A stretch of 64,000 nt of DNA from Neobacillus niacini NBRC 15566. GTDB taxonomy: Bacteria > Bacillota > Bacilli > Bacillales > Cytobacillaceae. Positions 54,721 through 63,428 of the stretch are shown here, piece by piece (the stretch's first letter is position 1; every line of letters begins with the position of its first letter). Below the pieces are notes generated by a model, which searched no databases, was not told where the DNA came from, and saw nothing but the letters and a program-made list of their open reading frames with translations. The stretch spans positions 62,001 to 126,000 of the forward strand of contig NZ_BCVA01000009.1 in assembly GCF_001591505.1 (NCBI RefSeq), in the 5' to 3' direction. Both the position numbers and the translations under genes were made by a program.

Positions 54721-55499
54721 TCCAATACAAAAAATCCATATTTTTCAAAAATGCTTTTAGCTGTTTTCCCTTGTAAGTAAGAAAGAAATACTTCAGCCTC
54801 TTTTTTATTAGCTGACGATTTTATTATCCCTGCAGGGTAAATAATAGGTTCATGCATTTGTTTATCTGCAGTTGCCACGACTTTTACTTTATCAGATATA
54901 TAGACGTCTGTCATATAAACAATACCTGCGTCCACATTTCCAGTTTCCACATATGTTAGGGCTTGACGAACATCCTTGGTTTGAATAACGATTGGTTGGA
55001 GCGTTTCCCAAAGTCCTAGATTTTCAAGTGTTTGTTTTGCGTATTTCCCGGCTGGAACAGATTGTGGTATGCCAATAGCAATTTTATTGATTTGGTTAAG
55101 CTTTAAATCAGTAAATCCGTTTATGTTCGCAGGCTTTTCTTTGTTGGTCACCAAAACGAGTTCATTCCCTAATAAATCCACCTGAGTTGATTTATCAATT
55201 AAATCTTCTTGAATTAATTCAAGAAAGGGGTCATTTGCAGCGGAGAGGAAAAGATCAACGGGTGCTCCCTGGAGTATCTGTTGTTTTAATGCACCAGAAC
55301 CACCGATATTATATAAGAGTTTTATCTGAGGATTTTCGTTCTCAAAATTCTTTTTTATTTCAATTAGTACCTCATTAAGGCTTGCCGCAGCAGAAATGGT
55401 TAATTCTACTGTTTCCGTTTGTCGGGATTCTTTTGGAGAACATGCCGATAGGGCAATGAACAGAAAAATAGCCATACCAACAAGAATAGGGTTCTTCAT
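54717..55499 (-). CDS. modA: molybdate-binding lipoprotein
   Basis: 260 residues with lipobox SACS (Cys about 20). It is a periplasmic-binding protein fold of the ModA type (SAAASLNEVLIEI, GGSGALKQQI, DLFLSAA, GNVDAGIVYMTD). It captures molybdate or tungstate outside the cell for ModB. The supply fits the molybdo-enzyme at 32 kb. The ATG follows AAAGGAAG. Confidence 0.93.
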   Translation of the reverse strand: MKNPILVGMAIFLFIALSACSPKESRQTETVELTISAAASLNEVLIEIKKNFENENPQIKLLYNIGGSGALKQQILQGAPVDLFLSAANDPFLELIQEDLIDKSTQVDLLGNELVLVTNKEKPANINGFTDLKLNQINKIAIGIPQSVPAGKYAKQTLENLGLWETLQPIVIQTKDVRQALTYVETGNVDAGIVYMTDVYISDKVKVVATADKQMHEPIIYPAGIIKSSANKKEAEVFLSYLQGKTAKSIFEKYGFFVLD

Positions 55500-55581
55500 T
55501 CAATACTTCCTTTCAAAATCTATCAAAGTTACTTCTATATTATAACGAATGATTATTTTTCCTGAAAGTATGGAATAAGAA

Positions 55582-55606
55582 AAAACTGCCTGGGCGGCAG
55601 TTTTAA
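55582..55606. terminator. terminator between ykuS and modA
   Basis: AAAACTGCC-N5-GGCAGTTTT. It ends ykuS transcription on the minus strand. Confidence 0.75.
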
Positions 55607-55638
55607 GTATAACCATCATTGTCCTATGTTGTTGGAAC

Positions 55639-55881
55639 TTATTGAAGTCTGCTTTCTACCTGCTGGCACACTTCTTCCGCACTCATCCCATTAGCTTCAA
55701 TAACCGAACCTTTTGTAAAGGTATCCTGCATTCCCATAACATTTGAATCTAAACCAGTCACAACACAGCAATCGCAATTTTGTGCATCTGATTCTTGTCT
55801 TAGTTGAACTACATCATGTCCTTTTTCCCTTAATGCTTCTAGAACAGCTGTTAGGGATTCTTCTACTCCAATTCTTGCCAT
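55639..55881 (-). CDS. ykuS: YkuS family protein (UPF0180)
   Basis: 80 residues starting [22 protein letters not shown], with CDCC and [12 protein letters not shown] typical of the family. The ATG at 55879-55881 follows AAGGAGGTG. Function unknown. Confidence 0.87.
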   Translation of the reverse strand: MARIGVEESLTAVLEALREKGHDVVQLRQESDAQNCDCCVVTGLDSNVMGMQDTFTKGSVIEANGMSAEEVCQQVESRLQ

Positions 55882-55979
55882 ACAAAACACCTCCTTACAA
55901 GATTATCATGCCAAAGTTCCATTGAATTATTCTGTATAAGTCACGATATTCTTCAGAAACTAAAAAAGGAGGTGTAATC

Positions 55980-56111
55980 ATGGGAAAGCGTAAAAAGGAT
56001 CCATCCACCATTGGCTTAGCGTCACCACAAGTTGAAGGCCAAGGAACAACCACAACAGAAACAGGAGCAAGGGAAGCTTCATCCTCGCGCAGAAAACAGA
56101 AGAGGGATTAA
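55980..56111 (+). CDS. small basic protein, 43 aa, YuzL-like
   Basis: MGKRKKDPSTIGLASPQVEGQGTTTTE... with a basic SSRRKQKRD end. A perfect AAAGGAGGTG precedes the ATG. The layout resembles the YuzL family, of which some members are spore-associated; the name is a tentative match from memory. Divergent from ykuS. Confidence 0.65.
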   Translation: MGKRKKDPSTIGLASPQVEGQGTTTTETGAREASSSRRKQKRD

Positions 56112-56122
56112 TAAAGAAAAAA

Positions 56123-56145
56123 GCGGGCACAAGTTGTGTCCGCCT
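56123..56145 (-). terminator. terminator of the ABC-F gene
   Basis: GCGGgCACAA / TTGTGtCCGC followed on the minus strand by a T run. Confidence 0.75.
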
Positions 56146-56151
56146 TAATTT

Positions 56152-57774
<1,623 letters not shown>

Positions 57775-57988
57775 TTATAATATCCTCCAACAGCAAAATA
57801 TCTACTAATTATACCATTAAAATGGGTGAAGAGCGAATTCTTTGTTGAATGAGAGTAATTAATAGTAAAAAATAAAAGATATTGCAGAAAATTTTTCTAA
57901 TTTTTTTTCCTAGTTTTCACACTTTATTCATATTTTTGTTGTAGAATTGGTTTAAAGAAGTATTGAAGGAATGAAGTAGGTGAGAAGT

Positions 57989-58123
57989 ATGTCGAAAAAG
58001 CAGCTTACTGAACTTGTAAATAAGTTAAAACAGGCCGGAATAAAAGCAAGTTTAACAAAACCAAAGTCCAATTACCTATTATCTCTACAGCAAATAAAAA
58101 AGTATCCTTCTTCCGTGAATTAA
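57989..58123 (+). CDS. small basic protein, 44 aa
   Basis: MSKKQLTELVNKLKQAGIKASLTK... with a helix-turn-helix-like pattern. It has an ATG behind GTAGGTGAG and ends in front of a terminator. No family recognised. It lies in the 400-bp gap between the ABC-F and SCO genes. Confidence 0.6.
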   Translation: MSKKQLTELVNKLKQAGIKASLTKPKSNYLLSLQQIKKYPSSVN

Positions 58124-58132
58124 ATAGGTATT

Positions 58133-58170
58133 AAAAAGCGATTAATCCCAAGGACTAACCGCTTTTTTTA
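58133..58170. terminator. bidirectional terminator
   Basis: AAAAAGCG and CGCTTTTTTT with partial internal pairing (TTAaTCC / GGActAA) lies between convergent genes. Confidence 0.75.
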
Positions 58171-58177
58171 TCTTCTC

Positions 58178-58777
58178 TTATTCAATTTCATCCATAATCT
58201 CTTCATAGACTTCCTGCTTATCAAACTCTTCTCCCATTGGGAACTTAGAAATAAATTTATTGTTTTTATCAATTAAATAGGTAAAGGATGTATGGACAAA
58301 TTGACCATTGCTAGGGTCTTTATATTGGAATTGAAGTGATTCTGCAACTTCCCTAATCTTTTTTTGATCGGCTTTGATATTTTCTTGATCACCCGTTAGG
58401 AAAATCCAATTATCAGAATTAGTAATTTCGAAAGCGTTCATATATTTTTGTAACACTTCAGGTGTGTCTCGGTAAGGGTCAATGGTAATCGTCACAAACT
58501 GAATATCTTTACCGAAGACCTTATTTTTTTCTAAATCACTCTTTAATTGCACCATCTTTTGCGTAGTGGTAGGGCAAATATCTGGACAATTTGTATAAAT
58601 GAACTCCACAAGCTTTAGTTTTTTATCTTCTCCAAAATTGAGTTGTTTTCCATTTTGGTCGATTAAAGTGATATTAGCTGGTACTTTCGCGCTTGCATCT
58701 CGAATGAGAAAAAAAGAAATTCCAGCCGTAATCAATAGGAACACTGCTAAACTGCATATTAGATAGATTTTTTTCAT
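58178..58777 (-). CDS. SCO1/SenC family protein (cytochrome oxidase copper-site assembly)
   Basis: 199 residues. One N-terminal membrane anchor (about 5-26) is followed by a thioredoxin-fold domain. Copper ligands are the CPDIC cysteines (about 72-76) and the His in FVHTSF. It loads the CuA site of cytochrome c oxidase in Bacillus (YpmQ/ScoA group). It lies between a small gene and fnr; no oxidase gene is in the window. The start follows GGGAG. Confidence 0.9.
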   Translation of the reverse strand: MKKIYLICSLAVFLLITAGISFFLIRDASAKVPANITLIDQNGKQLNFGEDKKLKLVEFIYTNCPDICPTTTQKMVQLKSDLEKNKVFGKDIQFVTITIDPYRDTPEVLQKYMNAFEITNSDNWIFLTGDQENIKADQKKIREVAESLQFQYKDPSNGQFVHTSFTYLIDKNNKFISKFPMGEEFDKQEVYEEIMDEIE

Positions 58778-58871
58778 GTTTCTCCCTCCTATCTACTAAG
58801 ATAAAGAAGTTTTTTGAAAAAAGATGTGGATATTTCGTGAACAAAATAGCTTTATGGTGACGAGGAACTTA

Positions 58872-59573
58872 TTAGTCAATCGTACAATGGGAAACAGGGC
58901 AGTTTTCACAATCATTTTCATGCTTAAGATAATCGAGATTATGAATGATGATTTTTTTATGGTCTATCGTAATAATCTTCTTCTTTTTCAAATCGCCTAG
59001 CATTCGGCTGATGATTTCCCTAGCAGTTCCGCAGAAATGAGCTAAGTCCTGAGTCGTGATTGGTACGGTTAGGTGTATTCCATCCTCTTTCTTCAAACCA
59101 TAGCTGTTTGACAGTCGAATTAATGTAGAATAGAGAGCACCTTTTTTTCCATAGAGCACTAAATCTCTGAATTTAGTCATTGTCCTTCTAATATGATCAT
59201 TCATCCACTTAATAAACTCATAGCCTAGATTACTGTTTTGAAATAATGCTTTTTCGAGGCAATCTAATTGAATACCCGCCACATGACCATCTTCCATGAC
59301 TCTGGCATTGAAAATATACCGTGGATCTTGGGTAAAGAGGGTTAACTCTCCAACAATGTCATGCTCAGAACATAAACGTAAATAAAGTTCTTGACCCTCG
59401 GCATTCATTTTTGAAATTTGGATTCGTCCGGAAAGGATAAGAAACATTTCAGATGCATGCTGACCTTCTTGAAATAGAAAAGATCCTTTTTTTATTTCAA
59501 TCATTCTTCCGGCAGAATGTAAAAGTTCTATTAATTCATTGATAAGCAGATTCTCGGTTTGATCCGTAGTCAT
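58872..59573 (-). CDS. fnr: Fnr, oxygen-sensing Crp/Fnr-family regulator with C-terminal Fe-S ligands
   Basis: About 233 residues: cyclic-nucleotide-binding-like domain, dimer helix, and winged HTH (TTQDLAHFCGTAREIISRMLGDL). The C-terminus carries C222-x2-C225-x4-C230 (CENCPVSHC), the same spacing as the cluster ligands C227/C230/C235 of B. subtilis Fnr, where an Asp is the fourth ligand. The ATG at 59571-59573 follows AGGTGGGAG. In low oxygen it activates anaerobic genes, plausibly pflB and the molybdo-enzyme operon here. Confidence 0.92.
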   Translation of the reverse strand: MTTDQTENLLINELIELLHSAGRMIEIKKGSFLFQEGQHASEMFLILSGRIQISKMNAEGQELYLRLCSEHDIVGELTLFTQDPRYIFNARVMEDGHVAGIQLDCLEKALFQNSNLGYEFIKWMNDHIRRTMTKFRDLVLYGKKGALYSTLIRLSNSYGLKKEDGIHLTVPITTQDLAHFCGTAREIISRMLGDLKKKKIITIDHKKIIIHNLDYLKHENDCENCPVSHCTID

Positions 59574-59760
59574 ATCTCCCACCTGTTCTAATTAATTTGA
59601 CTTACTCTAATATTACGTATTAAACAAGCAAAGAAATAGTCAAATAAAGACCAAAATTGTTAAACATTTTTGACGTTTTTGCATATATTAAAGATAGTAA
59701 ATGAAAGCAAAGATTCATTTTGACATTTGTTTCTAGTTATTGTATTCTTTAAAAGAATCA
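59574..59760. other. divergent promoter region between fnr and the MutS2-like leader
   Basis: AT-rich, with no ORF longer than a few codons. It must contain the fnr promoter and the promoter for the leader RNA; TTGACATTTG near 59719 followed by TATTCTTTAA is a possible sigma-A pair for the rightward transcript. I see no Fnr box here. Confidence 0.4.
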
Positions 59761-59787
59761 ATATTTTCTAATAAGGGAGTATGTTGT

Positions 59788-59811
59788 ATGTTAGGTGTCG
59801 TTCTTAACTAA
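59788..59811 (+). CDS. 7-codon leader peptide MLGVVLN of a ribosome-mediated attenuator
   Basis: The ribosome site GGGAG (59775-59779) lies eight bases before ATG. The peptide is MLGVVLN and its stop is at 59809-59811. The last codons (59800-59809, GTTCTTAACT) are perfectly complementary over ten bases to 59899-59908. Translation or stalling on this peptide would therefore change the downstream fold. A second ATG at 59781 (MLYVRCRS) is too close to the ribosome site. Confidence 0.65.
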   Translation: MLGVVLN

Positions 59812-59971
59812 TCCAATCAATTGGATATTTTCATTCCTTTGTAACCTTGTTCGTTTTTAACATGAATGAAGGTTTATTTGAGTACGGTATTGGAATGAAG
59901 TTAAGAACAATGGGCATACCAAGCATACATGATTTTACCGTGCTGCTGTGTACAATCCTGTAGACAGTTTT
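59800..59971 (+). promoter_or_regulatory. attenuator: alternating helices and intrinsic terminator before the MutS2-like gene
   Basis: Helix 1 pairs 59800-59809 with 59899-59908, and TCCAAT (59812-59817) with ATTGGA (59889-59894). A local hairpin ATCCAAT-CA-ATTGGAT (59811-59826) and TTCATTCC / GGAATGAA (59829-59836 with 59892-59899) compete with it. GTACGGTA (59882-59889) can pair with TACCGTGC (59935-59942). The terminator CTGTgTACA-ATCC-TGTAgACAG plus seven T ends at 59971. Mutually exclusive helices upstream of a terminator are the hallmark of attenuation. Confidence 0.65.
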
Positions 59972-59996
59972 TTTATGGATAAATAATGTATAGTTT

Positions 59997-60019
59997 AACG
60001 AGCATTTACTCGTTTTATT
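59997..60019 (+). terminator. second terminator-like hairpin in the leader
   Basis: AACGAG-N6-CTCGTT followed by TTATTTT. A short stem, weaker than its neighbours. Confidence 0.45.
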
Positions 60020-60025
60020 TTAGCT

Positions 60026-60068
60026 TAGCCGCAATGACATTGTTCATTGCGGCTATTTTTATTTTATT
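60026..60068 (+). terminator. third terminator-like hairpin, just before the ribosome site
   Basis: AGCCGCAATGA-N5-TCATTGCGGCT followed by ATTTTTATTTTATTTT. It is a strong stem placed immediately before GGAGGG of the MutS2-like gene. Confidence 0.65.
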
Positions 60069-60083
60069 TTGGAGGGAAAAACA

Positions 60084-62009
60084 TTGAATTCACATACATT
60101 TAAGGTTTTGGAAGTACAAAAAATTAAAGAGAAAATAGCGGAATTTGCTTTAACAAATGAAGGTAAAGAAAAAATTTATAATCTTGTTCCATCTACACAC
60201 TTGAAACAAGTTGAAGCTTGGTTAGATGAAGTTTCTGAGGCAGTTGAAATACTTAAGAAGAGTTCAAGTGTGCCTGTCCATGGGCTGGGCGGGATGGAAG
60301 CCATCTTGTCAAAATTAAATAAAGGGATAGCTATGGGTCCTGATCAGCTATCTAAGCTGTATGATTTTTTAGATTGTTGTGGGAAGATGCGCCGGTTCAT
60401 GGCGGATAAAGAATTCTACGCACCAAGAGTTTCATCATATGTAGCAGTGATTGAGGAGCTGCCAGACCTTGCAGGGGAAATTATGCGGTGTATTCGGAAT
60501 GGCAGGGTAGATGATTATGCTACTAAAGAATTATTGAAAATTAGAAAACAGATTGCTATTCATGAGGAGCGGCTTAAAGAAAAAACGATGCAGCTTATTC
60601 GATCAAACAAATATAAAACCTATTTACAAGAGAACGTTGTGAGCCAAAGAGATGGCAGGTATGTGATTCCTATAAAGAAGGAATATCGAAATAAAATTAA
60701 AGGCTCAGTTTTAGATACGTCCGCTTCAGGTTCTACCATATTTATTGAACCTGAAGAAATTGCTCTTTTTCAAGACCAGTTAACGTGGCTGCTAGCAGAT
60801 GAGGATGTGGAAGTCCAAAAGGTTCTGACCTACTTAACAGGACTAGTAGAAGAGAAAGAGCACCAAATTCGTATTGCAATCGAAACGATGGTCCATTATG
60901 ATTTTTTGTTTGCAAAGGCGAAATATAGCCGGTCTATTAATGGAGCAAAAGTTAAGGTTAATGATGAGAAACAGATAAGGTTACTTCAAGCACAACATCC
61001 GCTTCTAGGTGATAAGGCGGTTCCGTTGTCATTGGAGATGATGGAGGGAGAAAGTGCACTCGTCATAACCGGGCCGAATACAGGGGGTAAAACGGTAAGT
61101 ATTAAAACAGTAGGTTTATTGACAGTCATGGTACAGTGTGGTCTGCATATCCCGGCTTCTGCAGAAAGTAATCTTAGTATATTTCAGCGTATTCTAGTGG
61201 ATATTGGTGATGGTCAAAGTATTACTGAGAATCTAAGTACGTTTAGCTCACGGATCGTCAACATCATTGAAATCCTTAAGGATACTAATGACCAAACCTT
61301 AGTTCTTCTTGATGAGCTGGGTTCCGGAACTGACCCAGGAGAAGGAATGGGTCTCGCTACTGCCATATTAGAGCAGCTTTATAACAAAGGAGCAATACTT
61401 TTAGCTACAACTCACTATAGTGAAATAAAAGAGTTCGCTGAAGATCACCAAGGATTTATTAATGGATCAATGGAATTTGATATTGAGACACTAAGCCCGA
61501 CGTACCGGTTAAATATAGGCAGAGGAGGAGAGAGTCAGGCGTTTGCTATTGCCTTAAAGCTTGGAATTCATCCGAAAATCATTGAGAGAGCACATCAAAT
61601 TACGTATAAGGAAATTAAAACCTACGACAACAAAGAAACGGATATCTTAAAGCAGAAGGAATTAGAAAAACAAGTAATGGTTAACAAATATAAAAATAGA
61701 AAAAAATTGATACATTCCGATGTGAAAATTACTGAATACAGAAAAGGAGACAATGTGAAGATTTCACCGGCAAATGACTTCGGGATTGTTTATAGCGGCC
61801 CTGACCAGCAAGGAAACTATATTGTGCAAGTGAAAGGTGAGAAAATTGCGATCAATCATAAAAGATTAAAACTATATATTACCGCCGCAGAGCTTTACCC
61901 TGCAGATTATGATTTTGATATCATTTTTGAATCGAAAGAGAACCGCAAAAAAAGTAAAATACTATCCAAAAGACATGATGATGAGATTATTATTGAACAT
62001 GAAAATTAA
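60084..62009 (+). CDS. MutS2-like ATPase lacking the Smr domain
   Basis: 641 residues from the TTG at 60084, seven bases after GGAGGG; the TTG at 60069 overlaps that site. It has the MutS2 N-terminal core and lever (about 1-320), then Walker A GPNTGGKT (about 330) and Walker B LVLLDELGSGTDPGE (about 405), then the clamp region. A KOW-like segment follows (YRKGDNVKISPANDFGIVYSG, about 551-605). The Smr endonuclease domain that ends normal MutS2 (about 785 residues) is absent. MutS2 of B. subtilis splits collided ribosomes. The leader suggests induction by translation stress. It is not the housekeeping mutS2, which should be elsewhere. Confidence 0.88.
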   Translation: MNSHTFKVLEVQKIKEKIAEFALTNEGKEKIYNLVPSTHLKQVEAWLDEVSEAVEILKKSSSVPVHGLGGMEAILSKLNKGIAMGPDQLSKLYDFLDCCGKMRRFMADKEFYAPRVSSYVAVIEELPDLAGEIMRCIRNGRVDDYATKELLKIRKQIAIHEERLKEKTMQLIRSNKYKTYLQENVVSQRDGRYVIPIKKEYRNKIKGSVLDTSASGSTIFIEPEEIALFQDQLTWLLADEDVEVQKVLTYLTGLVEEKEHQIRIAIETMVHYDFLFAKAKYSRSINGAKVKVNDEKQIRLLQAQHPLLGDKAVPLSLEMMEGESALVITGPNTGGKTVSIKTVGLLTVMVQCGLHIPASAESNLSIFQRILVDIGDGQSITENLSTFSSRIVNIIEILKDTNDQTLVLLDELGSGTDPGEGMGLATAILEQLYNKGAILLATTHYSEIKEFAEDHQGFINGSMEFDIETLSPTYRLNIGRGGESQAFAIALKLGIHPKIIERAHQITYKEIKTYDNKETDILKQKELEKQVMVNKYKNRKKLIHSDVKITEYRKGDNVKISPANDFGIVYSGPDQQGNYIVQVKGEKIAINHKRLKLYITAAELYPADYDFDIIFESKENRKKSKILSKRHDDEIIIEHEN

Positions 62010-62013
62010 AGAA

Positions 62014-62044
62014 GTAGCCTTCCAAATAGGAAGGCTATTTTTTA
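62014..62044. terminator. terminator after the MutS2-like gene
   Basis: AGTAGCCTTCC-N5-GGAAGGCTAtT followed by T. It overlaps the 3' end of the small gene on the other strand. Confidence 0.8.
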
Positions 62045-62169
62045 TTTGCATATTGTTCCGCAAGCAGCTGTTTCACTTGGTTATAACTTAAGCCTGACTG
62101 GTTATTTAATCTTTTTACTTCTTCAATATCTGTTCCAACTACAGTTAATTTTTTTTGGTGTGGTTTCAT
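62035..62169 (-). CDS. small hypothetical protein, 44 aa
   Basis: MKPHQKKLTVVGTDIEEVKRLNNQSGLSYNQVKQLLAEQY..., a basic N-terminus plus an HTH-like or helical-hairpin pattern. The ribosome site GGAAGG lies ten bases before the ATG (62167-62169). It is convergent with the MutS2-like gene. No family recognised; similar peptides are common in Bacillaceae. Confidence 0.6.
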   Translation of the reverse strand: MKPHQKKLTVVGTDIEEVKRLNNQSGLSYNQVKQLLAEQYANKK

Positions 62170-62268
62170 TAATATTATTCCTTCCTTATATTGTTATGGC
62201 AAAGATTGTTTTTTTAGCAATGAAAAGGATACTTTTGGTACATACTATAAAAAAAGGAGGCGGTTCCC

Positions 62269-62454
62269 ATTTTTTATGGTAAAAGGGCTAAAGATGAAGA
62301 AGTTGAAGTAATTATGCTTGAAACCGAGATCTATTCTTGTATGGATGACGCTTGCATAGGCTGGATGAGAAAGGATTTTGTAACGGACGATTTGCTTTGC
62401 CCTATGTGTGGTAACGAAATGGCTGCAGGTATAAGAGAGCTTCCGAAAATATAA
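62269..62454 (+). CDS. YdjO-like small zinc-binding protein, ATT start candidate
   Basis: 61 residues (FYGKRAKDEEVEVIMLETEIYSC...) with CMDDAC and CPMC cysteine pairs, matching the layout of the YdjO-like protein at 31538. GGAGG (62256-62260) is perfectly spaced for the ATT at 62269, and no ATG, GTG or TTG lies in frame near it. The first in-frame ATG is 62314, which lacks a ribosome site and would lose 15 residues conserved with the homologue. So a rare ATT start is likely. Confidence 0.65.
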   Translation: MFYGKRAKDEEVEVIMLETEIYSCMDDACIGWMRKDFVTDDLLCPMCGNEMAAGIRELPKI

Positions 62455-62467
62455 TAAAGTAATTATT

Positions 62468-62498
62468 AAAAAGACTGTCAAAATTTTGACAGTCTTTT
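62468..62498. terminator. bidirectional terminator
   Basis: AAAAGACTGTCAAAA / TTTTGACAGTCTTTT, a perfect inverted repeat. Confidence 0.9.
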
Positions 62499-62754
62499 AT
62501 TCATCTCCAAAATCAAAAAAATGACCCTCAAATGCTTTCTGTGCTGATTCCGATGAAGGAAAGAGAGCATCATCGTCCTCGATGACATGAAAGGTTTCGT
62601 TTAGGAATAATGCTAGGGCATTTGGATCCTTCGGGTGGGCAACAATTTCAGCAGGTCTTATATTCGCAACAGTTGGTACATGTGGATTACGATAGATCAC
62701 AAACACCTCATCTCCAGGTTTAGCACTCGAAATATCAACCATATCCATATCCAT
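62497..62754 (-). CDS. SplA-domain transcriptional regulator
   Basis: 85 residues containing PGDEVFVIYRNPHVPTVANIRPAEIVAHP and ALFLNETFHVIEDDDALF, which match SplA, the TRAP-like regulator of the splAB spore photoproduct lyase operon. The start follows AAGGTAAATGG with ATG at 62754. No splB is downstream here, so its target is elsewhere. Confidence 0.75.
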   Translation of the reverse strand: MDMDMVDISSAKPGDEVFVIYRNPHVPTVANIRPAEIVAHPKDPNALALFLNETFHVIEDDDALFPSSESAQKAFEGHFFDFGDE

Positions 62755-62767
62755 TTACCTTCCTCAT

Positions 62768-62938
62768 TTATAAATTTTCATTTTGCTGGCGAATTTCATC
62801 TCCGGTAATTAAGATATTTGCATCCTCAAGATCCTTATGTCGGTCAACCGACTCACCAGGAACATATTTTTCAGTGGGATAAATACCTCCATGTATGGAT
62901 GTTTGCTTCTTATTGGATGAACTAGAATCCTTACCCAT
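62768..62938 (-). CDS. small hypothetical protein, 56 aa
   Basis: MGKDSSSSNKKQTSIHGGIYPTEKYVPGES..., an acidic and Ser-rich peptide. AAGGAGGTG precedes the ATG at 62936-62938. The last base is 13 bp from the SplA gene start, so they may form an operon. No family is certain. Confidence 0.65.
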   Translation of the reverse strand: MGKDSSSSNKKQTSIHGGIYPTEKYVPGESVDRHKDLEDANILITGDEIRQQNENL

Positions 62939-63008
62939 TACAAACACCTCCTTATATAAGCTTTTGCGTTCTGAATGGGGTTTATTCCTTCCTTAATTTT
63001 TCAAAAAA

Positions 63009-63031
63009 AAACTCCCCGTTTTGGGGAGCTT
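63009..63031 (-). terminator. terminator of the first YhfH-like gene
   Basis: On the minus strand AGCTCCCC-N4-GGGGAGT is followed by a run of T. Confidence 0.8.
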
Positions 63032-63042
63032 GGTAACTGGTT

Positions 63043-63177
63043 CTATTCATCTTTATGTGCTAAACAGCGATCGCATTCCATTAAGTAACTTTCTGCTTGT
63101 TCTTCCATGTGCTGCCCGCATTGTGGGCATTCCTTATTCGGCAGATTACGGAAAAATTCAACTGGACTAATTAACAT
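63043..63177 (-). CDS. YhfH-like zinc-finger peptide, copy 1
   Basis: 44 residues, MLISPVEFFRNLPNKECPQCG..., with CPQC and CDRC forming one zinc site. GAGGAGG lies upstream of the ATG. It is nearly identical to the next copy (63258-63392), including the upstream sequence. Function of the family is unknown. Confidence 0.78.
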   Translation of the reverse strand: MLISPVEFFRNLPNKECPQCGQHMEEQAESYLMECDRCLAHKDE

Positions 63178-63196
63178 TAGGAAAACCTCCTCTTTT

Positions 63197-63213
63197 TTAA
63201 TACAGTGTATTAA
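63197..63213. promoter_or_regulatory. palindromic operator upstream of YhfH-like copy 1
   Basis: TTAATACA-G-TGTATTAA is a perfect 8-bp inverted repeat between the ribosome site and the predicted promoter. Further up is GTACAGTAC, a second palindrome. Confidence 0.55.
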
Positions 63214-63257
63214 CTTTTTATTTGTTGTAGTACAGTACGACTAAAAAAAACTTCTTT

Positions 63258-63392
63258 CTATTCTTCTCTTTTTGCTAAGCAGCGGTCACATTCCATTAAA
63301 TAGCTTTCTGCTTGTTCTTCCATGTGCTGCCCACATTCCGGACATTCCTTCTTTGGCAAAGTACGGAAAAATTCAACTGGATTCATTAACAT
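63258..63392 (-). CDS. YhfH-like zinc-finger peptide, copy 2
   Basis: 44 residues, MLMNPVEFFRTLPKKECPECG..., with CPEC and CDRC. AAGGAGGAG lies upstream of the ATG at 63390-63392. It differs from copy 1 mainly at the ends and near the first Cys pair. Confidence 0.78.
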   Translation of the reverse strand: MLMNPVEFFRTLPKKECPECGQHMEEQAESYLMECDRCLAKREE

Positions 63393-63411
63393 TTAAAATT
63401 CTCCTCCTTTT

Positions 63412-63428
63412 TTAATACAGTGTATTAA
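63412..63428. promoter_or_regulatory. palindromic operator upstream of YhfH-like copy 2
   Basis: Identical to the copy 1 box: TTAATACA-G-TGTATTAA. Confidence 0.55.

Noticed and set aside
59781-59807. Alternative leader peptide MLYVRCRS
   Set aside because: Its ATG is one base from the ribosome site; the MLGVVLN frame has eight-base spacing. It remains a minor possibility.
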